NCBI GenBank assembly: GCA_903889655.1
Contig: CAISYL010000189.1
Coordinates: 1-64,000 of the forward strand
Origin: an uncultured Alphaproteobacteria bacterium
GTDB lineage: Bacteria > Pseudomonadota > Alphaproteobacteria > Parvibaculales > Parvibaculaceae
Reading direction: 5' to 3'
DNA length: 64,000 bases
Shown here: positions 1 through 8,025 of the stretch, piece by piece
Position numbering within the stretch: position 1 is the stretch's first letter
Layout: the number at the start of each line of letters is the position of its first letter
The notes under the pieces: generated by a model
Seen by the model: the letters and a program-made list of their open reading frames with translations, nothing else
Told to the model about the DNA's origin: nothing
The model's database searches: none
Position numbers and translations under genes: made by a program

Positions 1-813
1 CGAAAGCTGCTGCTCGGTCAACGTGCCCGTCTGGGTGGTCACGAGATTGTTCTGGCTCTTGTAGAGTTCCGCCGCACGTTCCGAAGCTTCAAGCTGAGTG
101 CGCAACTCTTCGAGGCGGCCCGACAGCCAGTCGTTGGCCTGCTTTGTCGCCTGGAACTTGGCGTCGAGCTGACTGACGATATAGGCGTCCGCAATTGCAT
201 CAGCAATCTGGGCCGCCCTCGCCCGGTTCGCCGATGTATAGAGAACGTCGATCACATAGGTGACGCCCCGGCGGCGCACATCCTCATTCGCCATCAGAAT
301 GTCGGTCGCCGTATTGAGCTGCCGTTCCGCGGTATCTGGCGCCTGAGGCTCGCCTTCAGACGAAAAAAAAGACCGGATCCAGCGCGTCGGATCGACCGTT
401 TCGAGAAATGTGGCCGAGCGCATTTCCGGATTGAAATCCGGGTCGTTGACCAGGGACAGCTTCTCCACGACCCGCCGGGCGATGGTGCGCGATTTGATGA
501 TTTCGACCTCGGTGTCGATGGCCGCCGAATCCGAACTCAGCCCCGCCATCACCGCGTCGAGATTGACCACGTCCTTGCGCTGGGTGTCGATCATGACCTG
601 GGTGCTGGCCGTATAGAGCGGGGTCAGCTGGAACACCGCCACCATCACCAATGCGGTGACCACGACCACCACGCTTATGATGACATTCAGTCGCCGCCTG
701 AGGGTGCGGAAGAGCTTGACGAGATCAAGTTCCAAAAAGGTCTGATCCTCGGGAGCGTTGTACCCCCCGGGCAATGCAGTCGGACCGCCCGACCGCTGAA
801 GCGGCGCATTCAT
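1..813 (-). CDS. Polysaccharide chain-length determinant (Wzz/GumC/ExoP type), C-terminus cut by window edge
   Basis: Inner-membrane protein that controls chain length and export of an exopolysaccharide together with a Wza-type outer-membrane protein. Only the first 271 codons are inside the window. The ATG at 813 starts MNAPLQRSGG; a basic stretch (RTLRRR, about 36-41) precedes a transmembrane segment at about 43-65. The periplasmic Wzz domain follows, with the family hallmark TPLYTASTQVMIDTQRKDVV at about 64-83 and a long coiled-coil region with Leu/Glu/Gln heptads near the edge (about 215-271). Whether a C-terminal tyrosine-kinase domain follows, as in ExoP, lies outside the window. It is the last visible gene of the minus-strand export cluster and follows the barrel gene by about 100 bases. 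Confidence 0.9.
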   Translation of the reverse strand, partial: MNAPLQRSGGPTALPGGYNAPEDQTFLELDLVKLFRTLRRRLNVIISVVVVVTALVMVAVFQLTPLYTASTQVMIDTQRKDVVNLDAVMAGLSSDSAAIDTEVEIIKSRTIARRVVEKLSLVNDPDFNPEMRSATFLETVDPTRWIRSFFSSEGEPQAPDTAERQLNTATDILMANEDVRRRGVTYVIDVLYTSANRARAAQIADAIADAYIVSQLDAKFQATKQANDWLSGRLEELRTQLEASERAAELYKSQNNLVTTQTGTLTEQQLS

Positions 814-912
814 AAAACCACCACATCGCGGGGCATTTCCGCCCCGTCCAGCCGCACCTGACGATCGATACCATCAACCATCAGACGTCCCGAGGCACAC
901 CAGGTGCCGTGA

Positions 913-2187
913 TCAGAGCTGACCACGAATAGTGATGCCAACCCTGTTTTGCGTGTAGTCGGCACCCGAAACATTCGAGTTGCGATCCACAATGCCATAA
1001 TTGAGGCCAACGGCGAAAAAGTTGTTAAGCAGGTAGGTCGCGCCCAACGTCGCCGAAGTCACATCGTCCTTGCGAGAAATATCACCGAAATCGTCATTCT
1101 CGTAAGCGATGTCTCCGCTCAGGACCAAATTGCGCAGGAGTTCATGATCGACACCGAGCCCGACCTGCTGGGCCTTGTAACCCGACGCCAGCGGGTCGAT
1201 CGATTCATCGATCGTCGAGTCCGCGGAAAAGCGGACCGTCGTCAGCGGCGTCACGAACCAGTTGACCTTCGCGCCATAGGCCAAGCCGCCATTGGACGAG
1301 AACTGCTCGTCATCGTAATTCTGCTTCTGGTAGCCGACAAAGACTTCGCCTTCCGCCAGCCGTGACAGCTTGAAGTCCGAACCGACGACGGCCGCATAGC
1401 CGTCCGAGCTGCGGTCGACACCATTCGTGATCTGGTTGTAGTCGCGTTTGTTCAACGATCCCTCGACATAGACGTTGGTATCGGGAGAGACGTCGTAGCC
1501 GAGACGCAGCGCACCGAGATATTCCTTACGGTCGCGGGCATCTTCATTGATCTCGGTGCCGTCGTTCCTCGGCACGTTCTTGTAGTCGTAATTGTCGTAG
1601 GTCCCGGTCAGGCTCGCCGTGACGCGGTTGAACCGCTGATGCAGACCGAGCGAGCTGTCGAAGAGATCGTATTCCGTCGGCTCGGCCGCTGATGCCAGCG
1701 AGTTCGGCGACCCACGGTCTTCATGCGCCTGCTGGTAGCCAGCATCGGCGGTGAGATAGGTGTCGCGCAGCACATCGAGCCGGCCATCCGCGCCGACGTT
1801 CCAGTCGAGGCGATTTTCCGACGAATGACTGTTGTACCAATACTGGCTGAGCCCGGCATGGAGATTGAGCGAGTGGCGCGACCACAGCGACTTGATGTTG
1901 ACCGCCGGCGATACGTTCGTAATGAAGTCGCTTTTTTCGTCGCTTTCGGTTGCGTAGATATTGTCGTTGTACTGCTCGGAGACGTCGAGCTTCGGCAACA
2001 CCAGGAAGCTGCCGGCCCGGACGCCGACGGCGTCGTAGCCCGGCCGCGCACGATCGCGAACGCTCTGCCCGCGGACATCCTGAATTTCCGTCTGCGATGA
2101 TGGAGTGATCTCATCTGCAAAGGCCGCACCGGACGCACCCAGAAGAGAGACGACCGGAACGATCAGGCAAAGATGCGCGTGCTTCAT
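913..2187 (-). CDS. Outer-membrane beta-barrel protein of an exopolysaccharide cluster (BBP2_2-like)
   Basis: 424 residues. The start at 2187 is chosen because MKHAHLCLIV opens a clean signal peptide ending near AAFADE and has a GGAG ribosome site 8 bases upstream; a longer frame to 2241 lacks both. After the signal peptide the protein carries the hallmark of the putative-beta-barrel-porin-2 family (EQYNDNIYATESDEKSDFI, about residues 71-89), then alternating amphipathic strands to the C-terminus, with frequent aromatic residues. Such barrels sit beside Wza and Wzz genes in alphaproteobacterial and betaproteobacterial exopolysaccharide loci, so a role in outer-membrane passage or anchoring of the polymer is inferred. 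No catalytic motif is visible. Confidence 0.85.
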   Translation of the reverse strand: MKHAHLCLIVPVVSLLGASGAAFADEITPSSQTEIQDVRGQSVRDRARPGYDAVGVRAGSFLVLPKLDVSEQYNDNIYATESDEKSDFITNVSPAVNIKSLWSRHSLNLHAGLSQYWYNSHSSENRLDWNVGADGRLDVLRDTYLTADAGYQQAHEDRGSPNSLASAAEPTEYDLFDSSLGLHQRFNRVTASLTGTYDNYDYKNVPRNDGTEINEDARDRKEYLGALRLGYDVSPDTNVYVEGSLNKRDYNQITNGVDRSSDGYAAVVGSDFKLSRLAEGEVFVGYQKQNYDDEQFSSNGGLAYGAKVNWFVTPLTTVRFSADSTIDESIDPLASGYKAQQVGLGVDHELLRNLVLSGDIAYENDDFGDISRKDDVTSATLGATYLLNNFFAVGLNYGIVDRNSNVSGADYTQNRVGITIRGQL

Positions 2188-2295
2188 GGATATCTCCAAA
2201 CAATCTAAACCGCGAACAAGCGAACGGTTAGAGGACTTCAAGGGATACGCGGGGGGTACTCGGGAACGCGCGCGACGACGGCTCGCGCACGCCCA

Positions 2296-2937
2296 TCAAT
2301 TGGGGCTTTGCTGGCCAGCCGGGTTTGCGTTGGCCTGGAGCAGGCTGTCTCCCCCGACGCTGAGACTACCCGTCTCGATCTCTGCAGCCGCATCCGCATA
2401 GGCGGTCTTGACCTCGTCGAGGTCCGACGCATCAACCTGCGCAACGATCCTGCCGGCCACGTCGACCGTTCCCGGCTCGCCCTGGAGTCGGGCGACCGCG
2501 ATCGCGAGACCACGGCCTGCGGCATGGCGATTGTCAGCGCCCATATACTGCGCCACACCAATCACATTGGCTGAAATTCCGTCCGCCCCGATGCCGCCAT
2601 TGGCGACGACTTTGCCGATCGCCTGGGCCAGGTCTTCCGACGTGATACCCGACGTACCTTCGATCGCTCCGCCAAGGGCCTTGAGAAGGGCGGGCGAAGG
2701 ACTATCGCCCAGCGCCGCCATCGCCTCGGCGGCGGTGGTCGCCGGATTGGCCGAACCCGAAATGAGGGAGGCCAAGGCTGCCTGCAGAGCCGCGCCGTTG
2801 TCGGTATCGCCGGCATGAGCCGCCACGATCTGCTGGACGTCATCCGCAACCGCCGCCTGCGCGGCGCCTGCCATCAACGCACCGCCGCCCACCAGCGACA
2901 ACGCGAGCAACACGGTGCCCATCCACTGCTTAATCAT
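2296..2937 (-). CDS. Secreted protein of unknown function in the exopolysaccharide cluster
   Basis: 213 residues, not recognised. The ATG at 2937 has a strong GAGGGGG site just upstream. A signal peptide (MIKQWMGTVLLALSLVGGG, cleavage near AAQAA, about residue 28) makes it periplasmic or extracellular. The mature part is Ala/Gly-rich, acidic and probably mostly helical, with repeated ALxxLI/ALGxA patterns and no cysteine, so it is not an obvious enzyme. It lies between the Wza-like lipoprotein gene and the barrel gene on the same strand, suggesting a matrix or accessory component of polymer export. That role is inference from position only. Confidence 0.75.
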   Translation of the reverse strand: MIKQWMGTVLLALSLVGGGALMAGAAQAAVADDVQQIVAAHAGDTDNGAALQAALASLISGSANPATTAAEAMAALGDSPSPALLKALGGAIEGTSGITSEDLAQAIGKVVANGGIGADGISANVIGVAQYMGADNRHAAGRGLAIAVARLQGEPGTVDVAGRIVAQVDASDLDEVKTAYADAAAEIETGSLSVGGDSLLQANANPAGQQSPN

Positions 2938-3188
2938 GATACCCCCTCACACAGTTTGGACCCGGACCACAACCGAGCCTTCCCGATGAATTGTCGCCGC
3001 TCACACTATCACAGCGAAGCCCAACGAAAAAGTTGGTAAGGCTCCATTAACCGTTGCAACCTGCGGCTTTGGAGCACTTATCGCGCGTTTTTCAGATGCG
3101 TGTACCTTTGCAGCATCATGCATACACACACATCTGCCCAAGTACGTATCAAATTGACCCGTCAAGTTCAGATGCCCGACGGCAAAAG
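2938..3188. other. Intergenic gap in the exopolysaccharide cluster
   Basis: About 250 bases between the Wza-like gene and the secreted protein gene. It is more AT-rich than its neighbours. I see no coding signal, tRNA fold or T-tailed hairpin. It may hold a promoter for the secreted-protein/barrel/Wzz genes, but no convincing -35/-10 pair could be picked. Confidence 0.4.
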
Positions 3189-3818
3189 CTAAAAGAAGCG
3201 CTCGGGAACACGGACGATGTCACCCGGCAGGACCTTGACCTGCTGCGACGCCTGATATTGCGTCTCACCGCCTTTACCGCGGGTGATGTACACCGTGTCC
3301 GTATTGGCGCGGTAGGTAAAGCCGCCCGCCACCGCAACGGCGTTCAGCACCGTCATGTCGCTCGTGTAGGGATACTGGCCCGGCTTGTCGACCTCACCGA
3401 TGATGTAGAAGGGCCGATAGTTCAGCACTTCTGCGCTCACCTTGGGGCTCGTCAGGTAGCCTTGCGACAGCTTGTCCGAGACTTCCTTCTCGAACTGGTC
3501 GAGCGTGAGGCCCGCCGCCTGTGCCTGGCCGATCAACGGGAGGGAGACCTTGCCGGTCCCCGTTACGTCGAACTCGCCGGAGAGGTCCGGCTCGCCATAG
3601 ACGATGAGACGCAGCTTGTCGCCGGCTCCCAGTACATAGGCCGCATCGAGGGCCGCGGTCGGCGCCGGACCTGAGCCCGTTGCCTGCGCGGTCGCCGCGG
3701 CGACCGGTTGGGCCGGAGCCGAAGCGCCGCCCGCGCAAGCTCCCAATGCCAGCAGCCCCATCAGAGCCAAAACCGCCGGACCAAATCTCCGACAGCGATC
3801 CGTGCCCGCAAGTTTCAT
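3189..3818 (-). CDS. Polysaccharide export lipoprotein, Wza/KpsD/GumB type
   Basis: 209 residues. The ATG at 3818 is preceded by GAGGGTGG. The N-terminus is a lipoprotein signal peptide with lipobox LGAC (Cys28). A Poly_export domain follows (AYVLGAGDKLRLIVYGEPDL, about 64-83), then an SLBB domain (RPFYIIGEVDKPGQYPYTS). The short length matches GumB/ExoF-like proteins that lack the long C-terminal helix of E. coli Wza. It should form or seal the outer-membrane export channel and work with the Wzz-type protein encoded at the left edge. It follows the metallophosphatase gene by about 80 bases on the same strand. Confidence 0.92.
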   Translation of the reverse strand: MKLAGTDRCRRFGPAVLALMGLLALGACAGGASAPAQPVAAATAQATGSGPAPTAALDAAYVLGAGDKLRLIVYGEPDLSGEFDVTGTGKVSLPLIGQAQAAGLTLDQFEKEVSDKLSQGYLTSPKVSAEVLNYRPFYIIGEVDKPGQYPYTSDMTVLNAVAVAGGFTYRANTDTVYITRGKGGETQYQASQQVKVLPGDIVRVPERFF

Positions 3819-3900
3819 TTGCCACCCTCGACTTCAATTCCGGCAGATATGCAGATAGACAAGTTGAATTACCCCTAAACCCTCACCGGCAAACGCACGG

Positions 3901-4716
3901 CTACTCGGCAGCCGTCCCCGCGAAGACCGGCACCATAACATCGGCCGTCTGAATTATGCGCTTCTCCTGCCGCTCCAGGACGAGGCAAGTGAGCACATTG
4001 GTCATATAGGCGCCCGTATCTATACCTATTCGGTTAGGCTTGAAAACCGGCTGCTCTTTGGGCGTATGCCCATGAACGATGACTTTGCCGAACCACATGT
4101 CCGACTGCAGAAACTTGTCGCGAATCCAGAGGAGGTCGTCTTCCACCTGGTGCGCCAGCCCGATCCCCGGCGCCACGCCCGCATGGGCGAAGAAGTAATC
4201 GCCGAACTCGATGGACACCCGGAGCGATTCCAGAAACTGCCTGTGCGCGGGCGGAAGGGCACTATGAAGATGGTTTCGCGCGCGTTCGAAATCAGAGGGA
4301 TTGTCACTCAGGGTGAGATCGGTGATGCCGTAGGAATGCAGCGTCTCGAGGCCCCCGTAGTATTTCCATGTACGGCCGAAATTTGCGTCGCGGAGAAATT
4401 CGAGCATCGCCGCTTCGTGATTGCCCTTAAGAAAGACCGCTTCGAACCCGGTCATCGGCCGTGTCGTCAGCCGATCGAGCACTTGTCTCGACTGCAAGCC
4501 CCTGTCGATATAGTCGCCGAGAAATATGACGATGTTACGTGCGGGAGGGCGCTCATGCGCATCCGCTTCGATCCGCGCGAGAATGTTCGCAAGCAGGTCG
4601 TCGCGGCCATGAATGTCTCCGACAGCATAAAGCCTCATGCCGTCGGGCACCGCCGCCGGGCGGCGTTCGGTAATTCCAGCCGCTTCGCGGATTCGTTTTA
4701 CAATTCCACCAAACAA
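3901..4716 (-). CDS. Metallophosphoesterase, serine/threonine protein phosphatase family
   Basis: 271 residues with the complete calcineurin-like motif set: GDIHG (33-37), GDYIDRG (67-73), GNHE (98-101), and later HAG and HGHTP. This is the small bacterial PPP-family phosphatase (PrpA/PrpB, Ap4A-hydrolase-like fold). The substrate is not predictable from sequence; phosphoproteins or dinucleotides are possible. The start is the TTG at 4716; an internal ATG at 4638 (MRLYAVGDIHG) would remove 26 residues that homologues usually carry as a basic leader. It lies upstream of the Wza-like gene in the same direction, where it could dephosphorylate a polysaccharide-regulating tyrosine kinase. That is inference. 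Confidence 0.87.
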   Translation of the reverse strand: MFGGIVKRIREAAGITERRPAAVPDGMRLYAVGDIHGRDDLLANILARIEADAHERPPARNIVIFLGDYIDRGLQSRQVLDRLTTRPMTGFEAVFLKGNHEAAMLEFLRDANFGRTWKYYGGLETLHSYGITDLTLSDNPSDFERARNHLHSALPPAHRQFLESLRVSIEFGDYFFAHAGVAPGIGLAHQVEDDLLWIRDKFLQSDMWFGKVIVHGHTPKEQPVFKPNRIGIDTGAYMTNVLTCLVLERQEKRIIQTADVMVPVFAGTAAE

Positions 4717-4915
4717 GTTTCGACCTGGGCTTTCGTATCGCCGTAACGGCGACCGGCGCGCCGCCGGCCTGTCCGCGGATTGGTATTCTACCCCATGCTC
4801 GCAATAAGCGAGCCCCTAAATATCGGGCGGGTCATCCCGGAGAAGCAAGAGCCGCCGCGCGAGACGATGCCGTTAACGAAGAATATGCTATGGTTTCGGA
4901 TATATACCCGTCCGT

Positions 4916-5959
4916 TTGTCCCCGGATGGTGCAGTCAACGTCCAAGGCGCAACCGTGTCACCTGCAAATACGTCCAAAGAGCCCGATACGTCCAAGGAAC
5001 CGGCAAGCTCCAGCCATCTGGTGTCCGCCCGGCGCACTCTCGATCTCGAGATAGCCGGCCTCAAGGCGCTTGCGGCGTCGCTGGACGGCGCCTTCTCCGA
5101 TGCCGTCGAACTGCTTTTTGCGGTCAAGGGCCGCACCGTCGTGACGGGCATGGGCAAGAGCGGACATGTCGGGCGGAAGATCGCAGCCACCCTCGCTTCG
5201 ACCGGAACGCCCTCACAATTCGTTCATCCGGCGGAGGCGAGCCACGGCGATCTCGGCATGATCACCCGCGACGATGCGATCCTGGCATTGTCCTGGTCGG
5301 GCGAATCCGCCGAACTCCTCAGCATCATCTCCTATGCAAAGCGCTTTTCGATCCCGCTGATCGCGATCACGGCGGAAGCTGCGAGCGCGCTCGGCAAGGC
5401 CGCCGACATCGCGCTCGTGCTGCCCAGGGCCGAAGAAGCCTGCGCCAACACCAATGCACCGACGACATCGACCACCATGCAGCTCGCCCTCGGCGACGCG
5501 CTGGCGGTCGCTCTCATCGAACGTCGCGGCTTCACGGCAAGCGATTTCCGCGTCTTCCATCCGGGCGGCAAGCTCGGCGCGCAACTGCGCCATGTCGCCG
5601 ACATCATGCACAAGGGCGACGAGATGCCCCTTGCCGGCCCCGATACGCCGATGTCCGAGGCTCTCATTGAAATGTCCCGCAAGAGCCTCGGCTGTCTCGG
5701 CATCGTGGGCAAGGATGGCATGCTTGCCGGCCTCATCACGGATGGCGACTTGCGCCGCCATATGGGGGCCGGGCTTCTCGAAAAACGCGTCGGCGAGATC
5801 ATGAATGCCTCGCCCAAGACCGTACCGCCGACCATGCTTGCATCCGAGGCGCTGAACTTCCTCAACGAAAAGAAGATCACGAGCCTCTTCGTCGTCGACA
5901 ACGGCAAGCCGGTCGGCGTCGTCCATGTCCACGACTTCCTGCGAGCAGGCGTCGTCTGA
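4916..5959 (+). CDS. kdsD: D-arabinose-5-phosphate isomerase, KpsF/GutQ/KdsD family
   Basis: 347 residues if the TTG at 4916 is used; a GTG at 4955 would give 334 residues and is equally plausible. It interconverts ribulose 5-phosphate and arabinose 5-phosphate, the first step to Kdo. A SIS domain (about 40-200) carries GMGKSGHVGRKIAATLASTG, the catalytic-site HGDLGM and SWSGES. Two CBS domains occupy about 225-347. It is divergent from the phosphatase gene and convergent, with 6 bases between stops, with the prenyl-arabinose operon. KpsF paralogues are common in capsule loci, which fits the export genes to the left. Confidence 0.93.
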   Translation: MSPDGAVNVQGATVSPANTSKEPDTSKEPASSSHLVSARRTLDLEIAGLKALAASLDGAFSDAVELLFAVKGRTVVTGMGKSGHVGRKIAATLASTGTPSQFVHPAEASHGDLGMITRDDAILALSWSGESAELLSIISYAKRFSIPLIAITAEAASALGKAADIALVLPRAEEACANTNAPTTSTTMQLALGDALAVALIERRGFTASDFRVFHPGGKLGAQLRHVADIMHKGDEMPLAGPDTPMSEALIEMSRKSLGCLGIVGKDGMLAGLITDGDLRRHMGAGLLEKRVGEIMNASPKTVPPTMLASEALNFLNEKKITSLFVVDNGKPVGVVHVHDFLRAGVV

Positions 5960-5965
5960 GCGACC

Positions 5966-6700
5966 TCAGATCTTCCGGACGACGAAGCCCGGCGCAAAGC
6001 GGATGACGAGCATGATGAAGCGCCACCAGAACGGCGTGTAGATCACGCCGCGCTTGCCTTTTTTCACAGCCGCCACGATATCGCCGCCCACCGCCTGTGC
6101 GGAGGCCCAGAGCGGACCCTTGGGGAAAGCATTTGTCATCGGCGTGTCGACGAACCCCGGTTTTACGACGAGGACGTTGACGCCCCGGGGAGCGAAGGCC
6201 AGCGCCATTCCCTCGCCCATGACCGACAGGAAAGCTTTCGACGCGCCATAGATGTAATTGCTGGGCCGACCGCGATCGCCGGCAACCGAGGAAATGACGA
6301 TCAGAGACCCGGAACCCTGCGCCGCCATGATGTTTCCGAGCCGGGTCATCAACGCAGCAGGGCTTTGCGTATTGATGCGCATCACGTCGAGCATCGCGGC
6401 TCCCGAGGCTTCGCAAGCCGCCTGATCCGGCAGGACGCCATGCGCGATCAACGCGACATCGATACCACCCAGCGCCGCGCGCGCCGTTTCGCAAAGTTCG
6501 TCGAGCAAGGCGAGGTCGCCGAGATCGGCCGTATGCGTCGCCACCTCCGTCGCGCCGCGCACTTCGAGATCGGCGGCGATGTCGGCCAGCGCCGTTTCGT
6601 TGCGCGCGACCAGAAAGAAGCGCGCGCCGTCGATGGCGAAGCCGCGCGCCACTTCCTGCGCTATGGCGGAGGTAGCGCCTAAAATCAGGACTCGGCTCAT
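5966..6700 (-). CDS. Short-chain dehydrogenase, DprE2-like (prenylphospho-2-ketoribose reductase)
   Basis: 244 residues. The nucleotide site is GATSAIA (8-14, an SDR variant seen in DprE2), and the catalytic residues are Ser138 (ISSVAG), Tyr151 and Lys155 (YGASK). The C-terminal tail is hydrophobic (FWWRFIMLVIRFAPGFVV), suggesting membrane association. In mycobacteria DprE2 reduces decaprenylphospho-2-keto-ribose to the arabinose lipid after DprE1. Its start codon overlaps the DprE1-like stop by ATGA (6697-6700), so the two are translationally coupled. The pairing with a DprE1-like and a UbiA-like gene makes this assignment much stronger than sequence alone. Confidence 0.85.
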   Translation of the reverse strand: MSRVLILGATSAIAQEVARGFAIDGARFFLVARNETALADIAADLEVRGATEVATHTADLGDLALLDELCETARAALGGIDVALIAHGVLPDQAACEASGAAMLDVMRINTQSPAALMTRLGNIMAAQGSGSLIVISSVAGDRGRPSNYIYGASKAFLSVMGEGMALAFAPRGVNVLVVKPGFVDTPMTNAFPKGPLWASAQAVGGDIVAAVKKGKRGVIYTPFWWRFIMLVIRFAPGFVVRKI

Positions 6701-8025
6701 CGGACGTTCTCCATGACACGCCGCGCGAAACTCGAACTCATGCGCGGATCGACGAATTTGCGGAATGTCTCGAGTTGCGGATAGCCGCGCATGAAACAGG
6801 CGGGCGACATGCGGGCATCCTTGGCCGGGTAGATGCGGCCGCCCGCTTCCATCACGATGGCGTCGAGCCTGTCGAGCAGCGCGAAGGTGGCTTCGCCCTT
6901 GATGGGAAAATCGAGTGCGAGCGTCGTTCCCGGCATCGGAAACGAGAGCAGCCCCGGCGAAAGATGATCGCCGAAAACCTTGAGGACGACGAGGAACGAG
7001 CCCTGCCCGCTGCGGCTGATTTCAGCGAGCAAGGCTTCCGATACATCGCGCTGATCGCGCGTCGGCACGACGGCCTGATATTGCAGGAACCCCTTGGGTC
7101 CGTAGATGCGGTTCCAGTTGGCAATCGCATCCAGCGGATAATGAAAGGCGTCGAGAGACCAGACCTTCTCGACGATGTGGGCCCTCTGCCGGTTGTAATA
7201 GGCGGCGTTAAAAGCCTTGAGGGACAGTCCATTGATGAGCGAGATCGGCGGCGTGATCGGCACGGCGAGCGGCAGCGGCCGACCGGCCTTCAGCCCTCTT
7301 GCCTCTTCCGCATCGAGAACATTGGCGCGCAGAAAGTGTCCGCGGCCGAAGGTCTCGCCGCGGCCGAGACAGTCTATCCAGGACACCACATATTCGTGGC
7401 TCGCGGCCGATTCCGCGCTCAACACGAAAAACTCGTCGAGCCCGCCGAACTTGATCGACTGACCGCCGAGGAAAGCCGACGCCGTCGGCTTCAATTGCAA
7501 CGTCGCCTGCGTGACCAGCCCGGTGAGGCCCAGCCCTCCGATCGTCGCGGCGAACTGATCCGCGTTCTCCCATGGCGAGCAGAGAAGACGGCTCCCGTCG
7601 GATCGCAGAAGTTCGAAGCTTCTCACATGACGTCCGATCGAGCCGGCACGGTGATGGTTCTTGCCATGCACGTCGTTGGCGATGGCACCGCCGAGCGTCA
7701 CGAATTTGGTGCCGGGCGTCACCGGCAGAAACCAGCCATGCGGTAGCGCGACTTCGATGATGTCGGCCAGCGAAACGCCAGCCTCGCAGGCGATTTCGCC
7801 GGTCTGCCGGTCGAAGGAAATGAAGCGGCGAAGCGCCCGCGTCTCGATCAGCGTACCGCCGCCATTGAGACAACTGTCGCCATAGCTGCGTCCGAGGCCG
7901 TAGGGAAGAACCGAACCTTCCGCCGGTAACGGCAGCGGCGCATGACGGTCCGTCATGCGCACGACATTCTGCGTGACGCGCGGATAGCGCCCCCAGCTCA
8001 TCGCTTTCGTCGCGGCGGAATTCAT
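6697..8025 (-). CDS. FAD-dependent oxidase, DprE1-like (prenylphosphoryl-ribose 2'-oxidase)
   Basis: 442 residues. The VAO-type FAD fold contains LPYGLGRSYGD (about 40-50), PVTPGTKFVTLGGAIANDVH (101-120) and GKNHH (121-125), equivalent to the mycobacterial DprE1 segment carrying His132 and Lys134. A C-terminal substrate domain carries SFPMPGTTLALDFPIK (361-376) and YPAKDAR (399-405). The expected reaction is oxidation of the ribose C2 hydroxyl of a prenylphosphoryl-ribose, the first half of its epimerisation to arabinose. The cysteine hit by benzothiazinones in M. tuberculosis (Cys387) aligns with Ala370 here. The gene overlaps the HAD-UbiA stop (8022-8025) and the DprE2-like start. Confidence 0.88.
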   Translation of the reverse strand: MNSAATKAMSWGRYPRVTQNVVRMTDRHAPLPLPAEGSVLPYGLGRSYGDSCLNGGGTLIETRALRRFISFDRQTGEIACEAGVSLADIIEVALPHGWFLPVTPGTKFVTLGGAIANDVHGKNHHRAGSIGRHVRSFELLRSDGSRLLCSPWENADQFAATIGGLGLTGLVTQATLQLKPTASAFLGGQSIKFGGLDEFFVLSAESAASHEYVVSWIDCLGRGETFGRGHFLRANVLDAEEARGLKAGRPLPLAVPITPPISLINGLSLKAFNAAYYNRQRAHIVEKVWSLDAFHYPLDAIANWNRIYGPKGFLQYQAVVPTRDQRDVSEALLAEISRSGQGSFLVVLKVFGDHLSPGLLSFPMPGTTLALDFPIKGEATFALLDRLDAIVMEAGGRIYPAKDARMSPACFMRGYPQLETFRKFVDPRMSSSFARRVMENVR

